Assembly (NCBI GenBank): GCA_965657795.1
Contig: CBFHQJ010000009.1
Coordinates: forward strand, 12,605-76,604
Length of the DNA: 64,000 bases
Source: SW10 sp965657795
Lineage (GTDB): Bacteria; Verrucomicrobiota; Verrucomicrobiia; Verrucomicrobiales; Akkermansiaceae
Direction of reading: 5' to 3'
The stretch's first letter is position 1. Every line of letters starts with the position of its first letter. The notes beneath the pieces were generated by a model. It ran no database searches. It saw only the letters and a list, made by a program, of their open reading frames with translations, and had not been told where the DNA came from. The position numbers were made by a program, and so were the translations under genes. Of this stretch, positions 1 to 10,800 are shown one piece after another.

Positions 1-141
1 GTGGCAGCAACCACCGGCGATCAAAAGAGCCTTGAGCGGGCGGGCAGGTTCCGGCTTGGCAGCTTCCTTTTCCTGACCATTGGCAAGGAAGAAAGAACCC
101 AAGGCCGCGACGGCAAGAAGGAGTGGCAGGAGACGCTTCAT
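1..141 (-). CDS. ThuA-domain protein, N-terminal fragment (runs off window)
   Basis: Only the first 47 codons are inside the window. Translation from the ATG at 139-141 (minus) gives a basic start, a hydrophobic leucine/alanine core and a cut after about residue 24, so the product is exported. It is followed by K-A-L-L-I-A-G-G-C-C-H, the first beta strand and G-G-C-x-H turn typical of ThuA-like (trehalose-utilisation-like, glutamine-amidotransferase fold) proteins of Planctomycetes and Verrucomicrobia. The catalytic role of this family is unsettled; many are next to sugar or glycoside degradation genes. The family call rests on this short motif only. A second ThuA protein is at 15804-16670. 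Confidence 0.6.
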   Translation of the reverse strand, partial: MKRLLPLLLAVAALGSFFLANGQEKEAAKPEPARPLKALLIAGGCCH

Positions 142-200
142 AAGTTGGCTTAATTCGTGCCGAATCAGCCAAATCTTTCAGCCTGCCGCTCTTGTCTGAT

Positions 201-3200
201 TTAATTCACCAGCACGCGAAGTCGCAGAAACTGCCTCACGGTATCAGAAACCGGCGTGGGAACCCGAAAAGTGCGCATGACACTGCCATTTGCATTGGAG
301 AAAGACGGTAGGATTTCCTCAATGTCAGCGGGTTCGGAAGACCATCCGGTGAGGTCCGGGGAACCTTCCACGACCCCCGTCAAGGAGGTTTGGCCAGGAA
401 TCTGGGAGAAACTGAATGTGAGGTAATCTTCGCCATTCACATCGGTGATGAAAGCTTGAGGAGCGTGGCTGGCAGCGTCGTTCTTGCCTGGAAGTGAACC
501 AAGGAAGAATTCGACGAGATTGGGAAGACCGTCACCATCGGGATCATCCGAAGGACCGGACACGTCACCAGGACCGAAGACATAGCTTTGCCACTCCACA
601 TAGGTGAGCGGGCGCGGAATCCCCCCGGGAAGGCCACCGACTTGCGCGGAACCAACCCAACTTTCCGCGAGGGTGTGGTCGGGATTCGAAGTCGGCTCGA
701 CGAGAAGCAATGAGATCCCGTCGCCATCGGCGCAAGCCGGCCACGGTTCGGAATCGTCGTAGCTAAAATTGCGAACCACGGCAGCCGAGGTCTCAACGGT
801 GATTTGCTCACCGCCATTCGAAAGTCCACCACCATATTGGCCCGCCAACATGGCGTCCAATCCATTCCCGTAGCGCTGCCTGAAGGCGTCGAGACTTCGC
901 ACCAAAATGACCGAGGCATTTGACGCAAGCGAGGTCACAAATCCATCGGCAAAGTTGAAGCTGACTCCATCAGTGAAAGAAAGATCGGTGAGGTCAAGTG
1001 TTTGGCTTCCAATGTTTCTCAGCTCGATGAATTCGAAGTCATCGGGATCGGAATACCCTGCCGCGAGTTCACTAGCATTAGGAGAAGCCGGGTGATAGTG
1101 AATCTCGGAAACGACTAGATTTGAGGAGTCCGGTTGAATAAGACCCACTTTAAACTCGGCTTCCGTGAGTGCGCTCCATTCGCCGGCGGGACTGCGCAGC
1201 CGCGACTTTACCATCACAACCGATTGCGGTAATGAAACCGCAAAAGAATAAGGCAAGGCACTGGCACCAACCGCATTGCCAAAGTCACGTGGATCCGAGC
1301 CATCCAAGGTGTAATAAATCGTGCCTGAGCCACCAGACATCGTCACCTGGAAACCATTGGAAACTTCACCTCCGTGTTGATTGTAAGTCGGCGGTTCAGT
1401 TTCAGGCCAATATCCAGCATCACGGAAATGCTCGTCGTTCGGACCGAGGAGATAACTGCGACGAGACGAGCCGGACGCCGACCAGTATCGCCAAAATTCA
1501 GTATCAACCGTTTGATTGGATCGTTCCTCAAGCAGCGGCGAAAACTCCGAAATCGCAGTGTCAAGCACCTCCTTGATTTTCGAATTGCCAGGTGAAGAAT
1601 CATCCAGCGTCCCGCCATTAAAGAAGTGCTTGTGAATCCGATCAGCCATGATGAGCCTGAATTCAGGCCAACGTTCCAAACGCTGAAACATGCGCGAGGT
1701 GGAATCAGTTCGGGAAAGTAAATCCGTGACGATGGTATTAAAATTCACCGGCTTTTCACTTCGGCTGTTTCCAGTCCGACGAGGATGACCAAAGGCTCCC
1801 TCGGCATCCCAAACGTAGAAACGATAACGCCCATCAGCGGAACGTTCGCGGGCCGAAACCCAGTTGTTGTTCGGCCAGTCCCAGGTGGCTCCATAGATAT
1901 TGAGGAGAAAGTAATCCGCCATCGCGACAGGGTCGACGAGTTCAAGCGCTCTCTCCCAATTTATCCTGCTGTTGACACTGGACGCCTGAAGCCGGGTGTT
2001 CAGCTCGTCCCACGCATCATTGTCACCCTCGGCAAGTCCGCCGTCAGCGTTCCCAGCCTGACGAATATCCCACTGCCCTGATCCCGGATAGTGGGATTGA
2101 AAAAACGGCTCCCGCAATCTCTCACAGGTGTTATAAAACCCCTTCCACTCGCCATTCAAATAAAGGCTGTTGAAGAGGCCGCGTGAACCGATATTCCCCA
2201 TGTCAATGAAGAGGCGGCGCATCACCTCATCCTTGATGTGAGGGTTGTTGAGATCGTTCTTTCCGGCCCGCGGGCGAAGCTGCTCAAACGTATCAACCGG
2301 ATAATCCTCACCAAAGATCGGAAAGGTCACGGAGGAGTCTTCATACTCATCCCGGAAGTAGAGATTAAAAGACGGCTTTTCGCGCGAGTTATTAGTCCAT
2401 GGCGAGTCATCGACGCCGCTAAGAATCATACGGGGTCGCGAGAAATTACTGGCCGCCATGCGCAACCCGGCGTCTTCACGAAACCCAAGCGTCGAGTTAG
2501 CAGCATAAAATTCGATGAAGGCAGGACGTTCGAAAGCCCGGCCACGTTCACGCGCCATATTGTAATCACCCTTGTTCACCGGTTCCCATTTGGAATCGAT
2601 ATAGCGACCGCCTTCGATCGAAAGCACCCCATAAGGCTTGGTGAAGGACCGCTCGGTATCGGCCGTGAATAACAAAGCGGGAGCGGAAGTAATATTGGAA
2701 CTCTGGCCGACCAGAAAACTCCCGGACTTTATCTTCGACGAAATCGCGCCATCCAGAAAAGCACGAGCCCGGATGCTGTGAGCGGTGCGCGAATTGATCT
2801 GCGAAAGCGACAGGGGCCGGACGTAGTCGATGCCATTCTCGAGCGTCGGCTCACTTCCATCGGTGGTGTAACGAATGGTCGCTCCGGGCGTGGCAGTAGT
2901 GATACCCAGAATCACCGATCCGGCATGAAAACCACTTGGAGTATCAAAGTCCGGTTTTTCAACCACGCCCGAGAATGCCGGGCCGCCGTTGGCTGAACCC
3001 GGTGACGGCTCCAAAAGGTAGGCATAATTGCTACCGCCGGAAGGCAGGCCGAGAGAATAAAAATCAAGCTGCCGCGGAAAGCCTCCGACAAACTCGGTTC
3101 GCAAAACTCCAGCATCATCGACCAAGGCAAGGTATTCTCCACCGGCGTCCAGTTTAAAATTGGCATGCAAGTAGACCGGAGTGAATCCAGTGGTATCAAG

Positions 3201-5525
3201 GTCATCGGCCAGCACGAGAAGGTATCCCCCCGCCGGAATAGTCGTTCCCGGAGGGAAGGTCCACTTGCGGAGATCGCCATCGTTATCAGTGAGGGACCAG
3301 CCGGTCAGTTCGACTGCCGCAGCCCCGCTGTTTGAGAGCTCGATCCAATCCACAAATTCCGCTCGCATTTCTTCGACAGGCGCTGCCGGTTCATAAACCC
3401 CGCCCGATGGCTCACCCACTCCGGGTTGATAGAGCCAATCCTGACGACTCTGGACGAGATTCGCACTGGCTCCTCCCTGGGTGTAGTCGACTTGAAAAGT
3501 ATCGAGCGAAATCGTCTGCCCGGTTGCCGAGTAACTCTCCTCGCGCACCCGCAATCCCGGTGTGAAGGTCGTCAGGTTATTGGCATTAAGATAATTCAGA
3601 AACGCGGTGCGCTCAGCGACATCGCCCTGTGACAAATCAACCTCATAGGTAGCCCAAACTCCCGGATCGTTGGCGACGACTTGAAGGAATTCATCTTCCT
3701 CCAACGTGCGGCCGGTGTAGCGAACTTCGTCGATCAAAACATCATAGCTTCCCCCAAACTTTCCGAACTCAATCGCAGAGGAAGGGTGGACGTAACCACT
3801 CCCATCGTTGTCAACGAGGGTGCGGGTCTGCATCAACTCATAATCGTAGTAAAATTTCACGGTCCGGGTGTCTTCATCAAGCGACAAAGCGACGTGATGC
3901 CAACCGGGGCAATCGTTGACCCCATTGCCGTCGAGCGACCAATCAGACGGGTCATTGTAGCCGGAAACAAGACCGTTTCCCGAGTCGGTATCGACCCAGA
4001 TTCTCTGCTCGGATGGAATCGAAGAACCACCGGTCGGCCCGAGAACAAAGTTCGTGTTATCGCCGTCGGGGGTATCGAGCCGAGAACGAAGGCGCCCGAA
4101 AGCCCCACTGCCAGCGTGATCAAAATCGATCTGCCAACGCGAGATACTCGAAGCAGTCCGGCGAAGAAAGGAATTGTAACCGGATGGCTCACCATCGATC
4201 TTAATGAACATCTCGATTGTGAATGAGGTGTTGAAGGCAGAGTTATTTGGCACGGACAGCCGTCGATTGGAGCCCGAGACATCCATCGAGAATTGGTTGC
4301 TTCTCGCGGCATTTGCGAGTGGGTCAAAAATGATCGCCCCGGGAATATCAGTCGAGTATGTGCCTCCACCGCTGCCGGATGGTGTGGCATCAAATCCATT
4401 ATTCGAGGAATCATCGGCGATCGACACCACTGATCCGTTGTTTGCCCCTCCGTCATCAAAGCGCCAGTAGCCAAGGGTCTCGTCGCTGGAAGCCGCCACC
4501 ACCGGAAAGCCGGACACCGAGACCACTCCATCGGGTGATTCCGCGACCAGATCAAAAGCCGTCCCCGGATCACCCTGATACAAAAACGAGATCCGGGTTT
4601 CGCTTAAATTCGCCGCCGTGACCGTTCCCGGGGTCCAGTGTGCCGACATGTCGACTGAAGGAAAGAGCAAGGTCGCGTCGTCACCGGCACCTTGTTCGGT
4701 CAGGGTGTATGAAATGGCCCCGTCACCATTCTCACCGGCACCCGGGTCGGAAAGACTTCGTACTTCGAGATCATCCCAATTACCACCGCTGCGAACGAAG
4801 GGCGAGCGCTCAAGCCAGCCTCCCGAAGCGAGAGTTCCCGTCGTGACATTTGAGATCGAACCTCCGGTGTTCTGATGAGTGATCAAGGCACCATTGGCAT
4901 TGGAAAACTCCTCGGTGACGACGTTAAGCAAAGTGATCCCGGCATTGATGCGAAGCGAGCCGGCGAAAAACAACGACGAGTCGGGATCCCGGTTTACAAC
5001 CTGCACCGCGATTGTATTTTCGCCTTCCATAAGCAGGTCCGAGGCCCGGCCGAGATTCAAATCCGCAGGATTTCCTTCGGTCGAATCTTCATTGAAAGCA
5101 ACCTGATCGGAGTAGATGAACATATCCGGCGCACCGAGATTACAGCGCGCCGCTTCCTTGCCGTTGATTAGGATAATGATGCCATCATCAAATTCAGTCG
5201 TTAAAATCAGATCGGCCAATGAAGCCGCCTGGCCTGCTGACGCCATGAATGTTTTGCGAAGGTAAAGCGATGGGGTCTCCCCCTGAAGAGCAGCACTCAA
5301 ATTTGTGGAAACACTGCCGTAGCCAAATCCAAAAGGAGCTGATCCTGAGAGCCAATTTGAGTCGTTGAAGGAAGGCGAGAACCAGGGCATGCCCGCCCCA
5401 AGGCTTGGCTGTCCGGTATCGGAATACTTCAAGAGTCGATCCGACGAAGCTCCACTAATTTCGCTAATGATGACATCGGCGGAAATGACAGAAGGTAGAA
5501 AAAGAAAGAGAGGAAGACGCTTCAT
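201..5525 (-). CDS. Large secreted LamG / lamin-tail / CotH-domain protein
   Basis: A 1774-residue exported protein with a signal peptide (about 1-16). A concanavalin-like LamG domain lies near residues 350-610 (Y-W-R-F start; F-T-I-E-M-F strand). A first lamin-tail domain follows near 690-790 (D-W-I-E-L-S-N-S-G) and a chitobiase/hexosaminidase C-terminal-like segment near 860-945 (T-P-G-A-T-I-R-Y-T-T-D-G-S-E-P). A CotH-kinase-like region spans about 990-1290, then a second D-G-S-D-P segment and a second lamin-tail domain (V-S-E-I-H-Y-H-P). A D-P-D-G-D-G-L-P calcium-type motif precedes a C-terminal module ending F-L-R-L-R-V. Such multidomain proteins are common in Verrucomicrobia; some CotH homologues are protein kinases, but I cannot establish activity here. 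The start ATG has no clear Shine-Dalgarno sequence and lies 12 nt below a hairpin at 5537-5567. A broken relative is at 16936-21826. Confidence 0.85.
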   Translation of the reverse strand: MKRLPLFLFLPSVISADVIISEISGASSDRLLKYSDTGQPSLGAGMPWFSPSFNDSNWLSGSAPFGFGYGSVSTNLSAALQGETPSLYLRKTFMASAGQAASLADLILTTEFDDGIIILINGKEAARCNLGAPDMFIYSDQVAFNEDSTEGNPADLNLGRASDLLMEGENTIAVQVVNRDPDSSLFFAGSLRINAGITLLNVVTEEFSNANGALITHQNTGGSISNVTTGTLASGGWLERSPFVRSGGNWDDLEVRSLSDPGAGENGDGAISYTLTEQGAGDDATLLFPSVDMSAHWTPGTVTAANLSETRISFLYQGDPGTAFDLVAESPDGVVSVSGFPVVAASSDETLGYWRFDDGGANNGSVVSIADDSSNNGFDATPSGSGGGTYSTDIPGAIIFDPLANAARSNQFSMDVSGSNRRLSVPNNSAFNTSFTIEMFIKIDGEPSGYNSFLRRTASSISRWQIDFDHAGSGAFGRLRSRLDTPDGDNTNFVLGPTGGSSIPSEQRIWVDTDSGNGLVSGYNDPSDWSLDGNGVNDCPGWHHVALSLDEDTRTVKFYYDYELMQTRTLVDNDGSGYVHPSSAIEFGKFGGSYDVLIDEVRYTGRTLEEDEFLQVVANDPGVWATYEVDLSQGDVAERTAFLNYLNANNLTTFTPGLRVREESYSATGQTISLDTFQVDYTQGGASANLVQSRQDWLYQPGVGEPSGGVYEPAAPVEEMRAEFVDWIELSNSGAAAVELTGWSLTDNDGDLRKWTFPPGTTIPAGGYLLVLADDLDTTGFTPVYLHANFKLDAGGEYLALVDDAGVLRTEFVGGFPRQLDFYSLGLPSGGSNYAYLLEPSPGSANGGPAFSGVVEKPDFDTPSGFHAGSVILGITTATPGATIRYTTDGSEPTLENGIDYVRPLSLSQINSRTAHSIRARAFLDGAISSKIKSGSFLVGQSSNITSAPALLFTADTERSFTKPYGVLSIEGGRYIDSKWEPVNKGDYNMARERGRAFERPAFIEFYAANSTLGFREDAGLRMAASNFSRPRMILSGVDDSPWTNNSREKPSFNLYFRDEYEDSSVTFPIFGEDYPVDTFEQLRPRAGKNDLNNPHIKDEVMRRLFIDMGNIGSRGLFNSLYLNGEWKGFYNTCERLREPFFQSHYPGSGQWDIRQAGNADGGLAEGDNDAWDELNTRLQASSVNSRINWERALELVDPVAMADYFLLNIYGATWDWPNNNWVSARERSADGRYRFYVWDAEGAFGHPRRTGNSRSEKPVNFNTIVTDLLSRTDSTSRMFQRLERWPEFRLIMADRIHKHFFNGGTLDDSSPGNSKIKEVLDTAISEFSPLLEERSNQTVDTEFWRYWSASGSSRRSYLLGPNDEHFRDAGYWPETEPPTYNQHGGEVSNGFQVTMSGGSGTIYYTLDGSDPRDFGNAVGASALPYSFAVSLPQSVVMVKSRLRSPAGEWSALTEAEFKVGLIQPDSSNLVVSEIHYHPASPNASELAAGYSDPDDFEFIELRNIGSQTLDLTDLSFTDGVSFNFADGFVTSLASNASVILVRSLDAFRQRYGNGLDAMLAGQYGGGLSNGGEQITVETSAAVVRNFSYDDSEPWPACADGDGISLLLVEPTSNPDHTLAESWVGSAQVGGLPGGIPRPLTYVEWQSYVFGPGDVSGPSDDPDGDGLPNLVEFFLGSLPGKNDAASHAPQAFITDVNGEDYLTFSFSQIPGQTSLTGVVEGSPDLTGWSSEPADIEEILPSFSNANGSVMRTFRVPTPVSDTVRQFLRLRVLVN

Positions 5526-5536
5526 GGAAATGGGAT

Positions 5537-5567
5537 AAAAAAGCCTCCGGGAAGTTCTCCCGGAGGC
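5537..5567 (-). terminator. Intrinsic terminator or leader hairpin
   Basis: Perfect 10-bp inverted repeat (5543-5552 with 5558-5567, 5-nt loop) followed on the minus strand by six T at 5542-5537. It fits a rho-independent terminator for the 5639-7681 gene. Its T-tract ends only 11 nt before the ATG of 201-5525, so it could also act as a leader hairpin or attenuator for that gene. Confidence 0.8.
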
Positions 5568-5638
5568 TGAGAATTGAATTGGTTTTCTAAGTTTGAAAGC
5601 CGGACAAACCGGATATCGTCAGATTTGCTGCCACTTCG

Positions 5639-7681
5639 TTATGGGGTTTGGACAACTCGGTAGAAAACCCGGGAAACATCAAGGGGTGGATCGATGTCAT
5701 TGAAGGTTGAAGAAGGACCGCTTGCAGTCGGGTCATCAAGTTCCTCCCAGTTGAGCAAATCGGTGGACCGTTGGACCGAGTAACCCTGGCCGGCAGAAGA
5801 TGCCCAAGTGATCGTCGTGCCATTCCCGGAGTCAACCACGATGGAGGTGATGCTCAACCCAACTTCAGGCGCGGGAGCCTCAATCTGCAGGAACTGGAAT
5901 GGCAGAATGACTTCGCTGGTGTAGCGAATTTCGTCAAGCAGCAAGCCGTAATCAGCATTGGTCAATTTTCCAAATTCGAAGGCCGCCGCCGGGTGGGTGT
6001 AGCCATTCATCTCACTGTCCGAAAGCGTGCGGGTCTGCATGAGCTCGTAATCGTAGTAAAAACTCACTTCACCGGTCTCCTCATTCAAAGTGAGGGCAGC
6101 ATGGTGCCATGAATCATTATCGTTGACACCATCACCGTCCTCCGCCCAATCGGCTCCGACATAGCTGGCGACGTTTCCGTCACCCGTCGGGGTGTCAACC
6201 CAGATGCGTTGTTCAGATGGAATGTTCGCTCCACCAGTGGGACCTACGACAAAGTTAAAGTTCTCATCGACTCCATTCTCAGCAACGCCATCGGAATCAC
6301 CTGCAGGCGTGTCGAAGCGTGCCCGAAGCCGGCCAAATGCGCCGGTTGCAGCGTGGTCAAAATCAAACTGCCAGCGAAGATCACCAGCTTGAGAACGGCG
6401 CAAGAAGGCATGATAGCCACCAGGCTCCCCAACCACCTTCATGAAGAACTCAAGCGTGTAGGAAGTGTCCAGCGAGGCGTCGTTTTCGACACGAAGACGG
6501 GACCCTGGAGCACTGGCATCGAGAGAGAATTGATTCGCAAAGCTGGTATCAGTCAGCGGATCATAGATGACGGGGGCCGGGACATCAGTCGAGTAAACTG
6601 GAGTTCCATTGCCAGCGCTGGCATCGTTCAGGTCGCTTGCAGAATTCTCAGCAAGGAAAATGTCCCCGCCTTCAACCGCACCTTCTTCTTCGAGTCTCCA
6701 ATAACCCGCGATCTCGGTATCGACCTCGCCAGCTTCGCGGAGAAATTCTCCCGGAGTCAGGATCGAATTTGAGAAGCGAAGTTCGTCCATAAACAGTGCA
6801 CCCTCATTGCCCGAAAGCTTTCCGAAAAGAAGGTCGGCTGCGGGATGAGTGTATCCGTCACCTTCGGAATCGCTAAGAGTGCGCGTCTGCCCGAGACGAT
6901 AGTTAAAGTAGAATTTGATCTCTTGGGTTTCTTGATCAAAGGAAACCGCGATGTGATGCCAATCGGTGAGATCGTTGGCCCCATCACCCTGGAGTGCGAT
7001 ATCAGCATCGTTGGGATTACCGCTGTTGACGTCATAAACGTAGTCGGTTCCGACGCCGGTATTCTGGTCACCGATATCGGCTCCATTAATGTCCTTGGCT
7101 CCGGTATCAATATAAATTTTGGTGCTGTCGCTCTGCCCCTGGGGTTTCAGGACGAAGTTGACGTTTTCGTCCACCCCGTTCTCCGCAGTATCGTCGGGCG
7201 CGCCAGCCGGAGTATCCCAACGGGATCTGGGCTTTCCAAATTCCAGATTGGCACCGTGATCAAAATCAATCTGCCAGCCCAGATCACTGAATTCCCGACG
7301 ACGAAGAATACTTTCATAGCTGCCAGGCTGGCCGACATATTTCACAAACAACTCGATCGTGAACGAAGTGTCGAACGCCGTGGAGTTCAAAACCTGAAGC
7401 TGTGAATTCGCCGCTGTGACATCGAGCGAGAGCCCATTTGCATAGGTCGTGTTGGCAACCGGATCAAAAATCTCGGTGGCAGGAACATCAGCTGAGTAGA
7501 GCGGGTTTCCGGACGTGTTTGTCGCATCCAGCGGCCCCGGGTCCACTTCATTCACGGCGGTGATCACGGACTGACCCTCGGCCGCACCATCCTCCTCAAA
7601 TCGCCACAAGCCCACGGTATCACCATGGGAAGTAAAGATTGAGACAGGCAACAAAACTAAGAAACGATTCATCATGAGCAT
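5639..7681 (-). CDS. Secreted protein with two LamG domains
   Basis: 680 residues. A hydrophobic N-terminus (about 1-19) suggests export. Two homologous LamG (concanavalin-like) domains occupy roughly 22-315 and 326-605. Each begins with a W-R-x-E-E strand and contains Y-S-T/A-D-V-P, a T-S-[FY]-T-[IL]-E strand, an R-R/W-Q-x-D-F-D-H block and Q-T-R-T-L-S-D-S-E. The last 75 residues form a C-terminal module with S-T-D-L-L-N-W and terminal F-Y-R-V. LamG domains usually bind glycans or matrix; ligand unknown. The start could be the first or third methionine (M-L-M-M-N-R). It sits upstream of the 1774-aa protein on the same strand, separated by a terminator-like hairpin, so the two are probably separate transcripts. 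The LamG units match the single one in that neighbour, indicating duplication. Confidence 0.85.
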   Translation of the reverse strand: MLMMNRFLVLLPVSIFTSHGDTVGLWRFEEDGAAEGQSVITAVNEVDPGPLDATNTSGNPLYSADVPATEIFDPVANTTYANGLSLDVTAANSQLQVLNSTAFDTSFTIELFVKYVGQPGSYESILRRREFSDLGWQIDFDHGANLEFGKPRSRWDTPAGAPDDTAENGVDENVNFVLKPQGQSDSTKIYIDTGAKDINGADIGDQNTGVGTDYVYDVNSGNPNDADIALQGDGANDLTDWHHIAVSFDQETQEIKFYFNYRLGQTRTLSDSEGDGYTHPAADLLFGKLSGNEGALFMDELRFSNSILTPGEFLREAGEVDTEIAGYWRLEEEGAVEGGDIFLAENSASDLNDASAGNGTPVYSTDVPAPVIYDPLTDTSFANQFSLDASAPGSRLRVENDASLDTSYTLEFFMKVVGEPGGYHAFLRRSQAGDLRWQFDFDHAATGAFGRLRARFDTPAGDSDGVAENGVDENFNFVVGPTGGANIPSEQRIWVDTPTGDGNVASYVGADWAEDGDGVNDNDSWHHAALTLNEETGEVSFYYDYELMQTRTLSDSEMNGYTHPAAAFEFGKLTNADYGLLLDEIRYTSEVILPFQFLQIEAPAPEVGLSITSIVVDSGNGTTITWASSAGQGYSVQRSTDLLNWEELDDPTASGPSSTFNDIDPPLDVSRVFYRVVQTP

Positions 7682-7864
7682 GAATCACTATCAACATGAG
7701 TGAGCCAGACCAAGCTGAAAGGTCTCACATCGCTGAAATAAGTCCGGAGCAATACGTGAAAGAGACAGTTTTGGAAAATACCGGTAGCTTTCGACATCCA
7801 AAACACCCAGATTCCCCCCCAATCCTCGCGGATCAACCTACGAACTGTTAGACTGACAAGCGCA

Positions 7865-10800
7865 ATGAAACACCCCTCCTATCAAATCCCCACTGCCTTG
7901 ATGCTGGCCTCACTGCCCGGGTTCATGAATGCCCAGTCCATTTTAGCGGACTGGGATCAAACTTAGAACTACTTCCACCCCGTCGCCGGAGTCCTCCCGG
8001 CCGGCTCGGGCCCAACCACTCCTCACCCCGAGGAATCCACGCCTTGGTTCGCGACCGAAGCCGATTTCAACGAAAGCTACACCGGCCCGTCGTTCACCAT
8101 CAGCGGACTTGGCTTCGAATCAGGAACCGGTCAGGGACCTCTCGGTTACGGAACCATTAATTACCCCACCAACGTCGCCAACCCGGAGTTCCAGACTCTG
8201 GCCACCAGCCTCACCACTCCCACCAGCGGAGACCGATTTACGGCCTATTTCCGGACGACTTTCACCGTGCCCGACGATGGTAATTTCTATGTGAACCCAA
8301 TCATTCGCTACGTCCTTGATGACGGCGGCTACGTCTACCTCGATGGCCAACTCATCCTCGCGGTCAACGTGGCTCAGGACGCCCTCGACGACTACGGGAC
8401 CAGGGCCGCCGGAAGCACCGGCACCGAGGACAATCTTCGCAACGCCGAGCTCTCACTCCCAGTCGGGACCCGCACTGGCGGAAATTCCGAAGTCGACCCT
8501 GCCATTGGGGCCAACGCGACCTTAATCACCCAGATCGACCGGCTTTCCCCTGGTCAACACACCCTCGCTGTTTCCGCGCACAACACCTCATCAACCAGCT
8601 CGGACCTCGCTCTTGCCATGCAGTTCGTCTCAGAAGTCACCGACTGCCTGATCTCAGGACCGGCGGCGTCTTCAACACGCGATCTCGCCGGAACCCCTGC
8701 TGATCCCTCGGACGATACCATTTCGGCCGCAGTCACCATCGTTCCCGAAGGCAACACGGCCGCGACCTGGCAAATCACCGGGCCAACCGGCATTACCCTC
8801 ATCGGAACCACCGGAACCTACAACGCCCCGGTTACCCTCCAAAACATCCCGATCTCCGAATTTGCCTCGGGAAGTTTGATTGTCGAAATCGCCGACTCCA
8901 CCAGTCCCACCTGCACTACGACCGTTGAAATCCTGCCACAGCGAATCATCGGCTTGGATAGCATCGGTGGCACCCCTATCGTCACCACTGGCGACCTAGA
9001 GGCTTCGGGTTGGATCTTCGACGAAGTGGCGCAAACCTTCACACTCAACAACCCCGGAGGCTCTGCCCCACTGTACACCATCACTTCGTCCGTAATCGAC
9101 CTCACCGGCCAAACTGATGTTCGCTTCTCCGGCACTCTCTCCGTAATCGACGGATCCAGCGGCACTGAGATCGAAGACCAATTCAACGCCTTTCTCATCC
9201 TTGATGGCGATACCGACAATCCGGTCAGCCTGATCGATCGCCACGATGTCCTCACTCGCGACGGACTTCTCACCGACGCCGAGCTCGCCCCCGGACAAGG
9301 TACCTTCATTCGCTCACTCGATACTATCATCCCGGCCTCGGCCAATTCGGCACGCGTCGTGATTCAGGCCATCAACAACTCAAATAACGAAACCTTCCTG
9401 GTGGATGGCATCGGGTTTGCCCTCGCCGATCCTGCCCTCGAAGCCTACGCGCTTCCCCCGGTTTACAACAACCAGGGCACCGACGACCCGGGCGATGACG
9501 TCTTTACCTCCGACTTCGTCATCACTTCCGCCAATCTCGGTGCCAGCAACGGATGGAACAGTAACGAGACACCGGCTTCCGGAAGTTATGCCGATTGCCA
9601 ATCCCGTCACCTTCGGGCCCTTCCGTCCGTTTCGCACTCCCATCACGGTTACCTTGACCGACGATCTCGACCCCACTAAAACTGTGAGCATTCCGCTGAC
9701 CTTGTCGGACCCCAGCCTCACCGTCTCGGCAGCAACCAATATCACCCGCCTCGAAAATGGCCCCGGCTTTGATGATGACACCCTGACCTTCGACCTCGAG
9801 ATTCTTGCGGCCAACGGAGGCCCGGGCTGGAAGATCAATTCCAATATCGTTTCGCCAGCCTCCGGAGACTTTGGAATCGTCACCTTCACCGTCCCGGCAC
9901 CACTCGTTCAGGGACCGTTGACACAGGAAGTCGTCGACCGGAGTTACCGCAACGTTTCACAAGCCGTGACGGTCAACGTCCCCGGGCGTCACCTCATCGG
10001 GCCAAGCGATCTCAGCGGATCCCTTGAGGATGTTGTCTCCAGCCCGGTTATCGCGCCGTCGGCAGCCTGGGTCAACGATGTCACCAATCGCACCCTGACC
10101 ATGGCCGTCAATGCCACCACGGTTCAGGATGTCGTTTCCGAAACGATCGATCTCAGCACTGCGGACACTGTTTACTTTTCGGCTGTCATGCGCGCCTCCG
10201 AGACCAGCACCACCTCGAACTTCGAGACCGGGGACCGCTTCGGGGCCGAACTTTATTACCGCGTGGATGACACCTTCTTCATCGTCAACCTCATCGCTCC
10301 CTATGACACTGGAGACGGTAGCCCCGCCACCACCGGAGACACTGCCGGTGCCAACGGGCCCGCCAACGGATTCATTAATGGTTATAGCGGGACACCGGGC
10401 ACCGATCTCCAGACCGATGCCGTTTATGCCAGCAATGCCGAGAACTACGATGCCAACCGCGCTCGTGATGAATTCAACCGCAACGGAAACCCCGCCGCTT
10501 CCACCTTCACCGCCACATTCCCTCTCACCGCGGAAATCCCGGCCGCTGCCGAGGAAGCCTTCGTCGTGATCAGTGGTCAGGGTGGTGGCGGAAATGAAAA
10601 TTTTGTCGTCAGCGACCTCCTGTTTTCAACCGAGCCCTTCTCGCTTGATGGCGATGCCGATGGCATTCCCACCGACTACGAAATTGCGAATGGCCTAAAC
10701 CCCAACGATCCCTCGGATCGCAACACCGATCTCGATAAGGACGGCCAGTCCAACTACGCTGAATTCCTCGCCGGCACCGCCGCCAATGATGCCAACTCAA

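Noticed and set aside
4013..4570. Open frames opposite the 201-5525 gene
   Set aside because: They overlap the LamG region of a gene with strong domain evidence and have no domain of their own.
7964..7966. TAG as a recoded sense codon (pyrrolysine or suppressed amber)
   Set aside because: TAG ends several intact genes here (13083-13085, 25676-25678, 40808-40810, 48501-48503, 61596-61598), so general recoding is unlikely.
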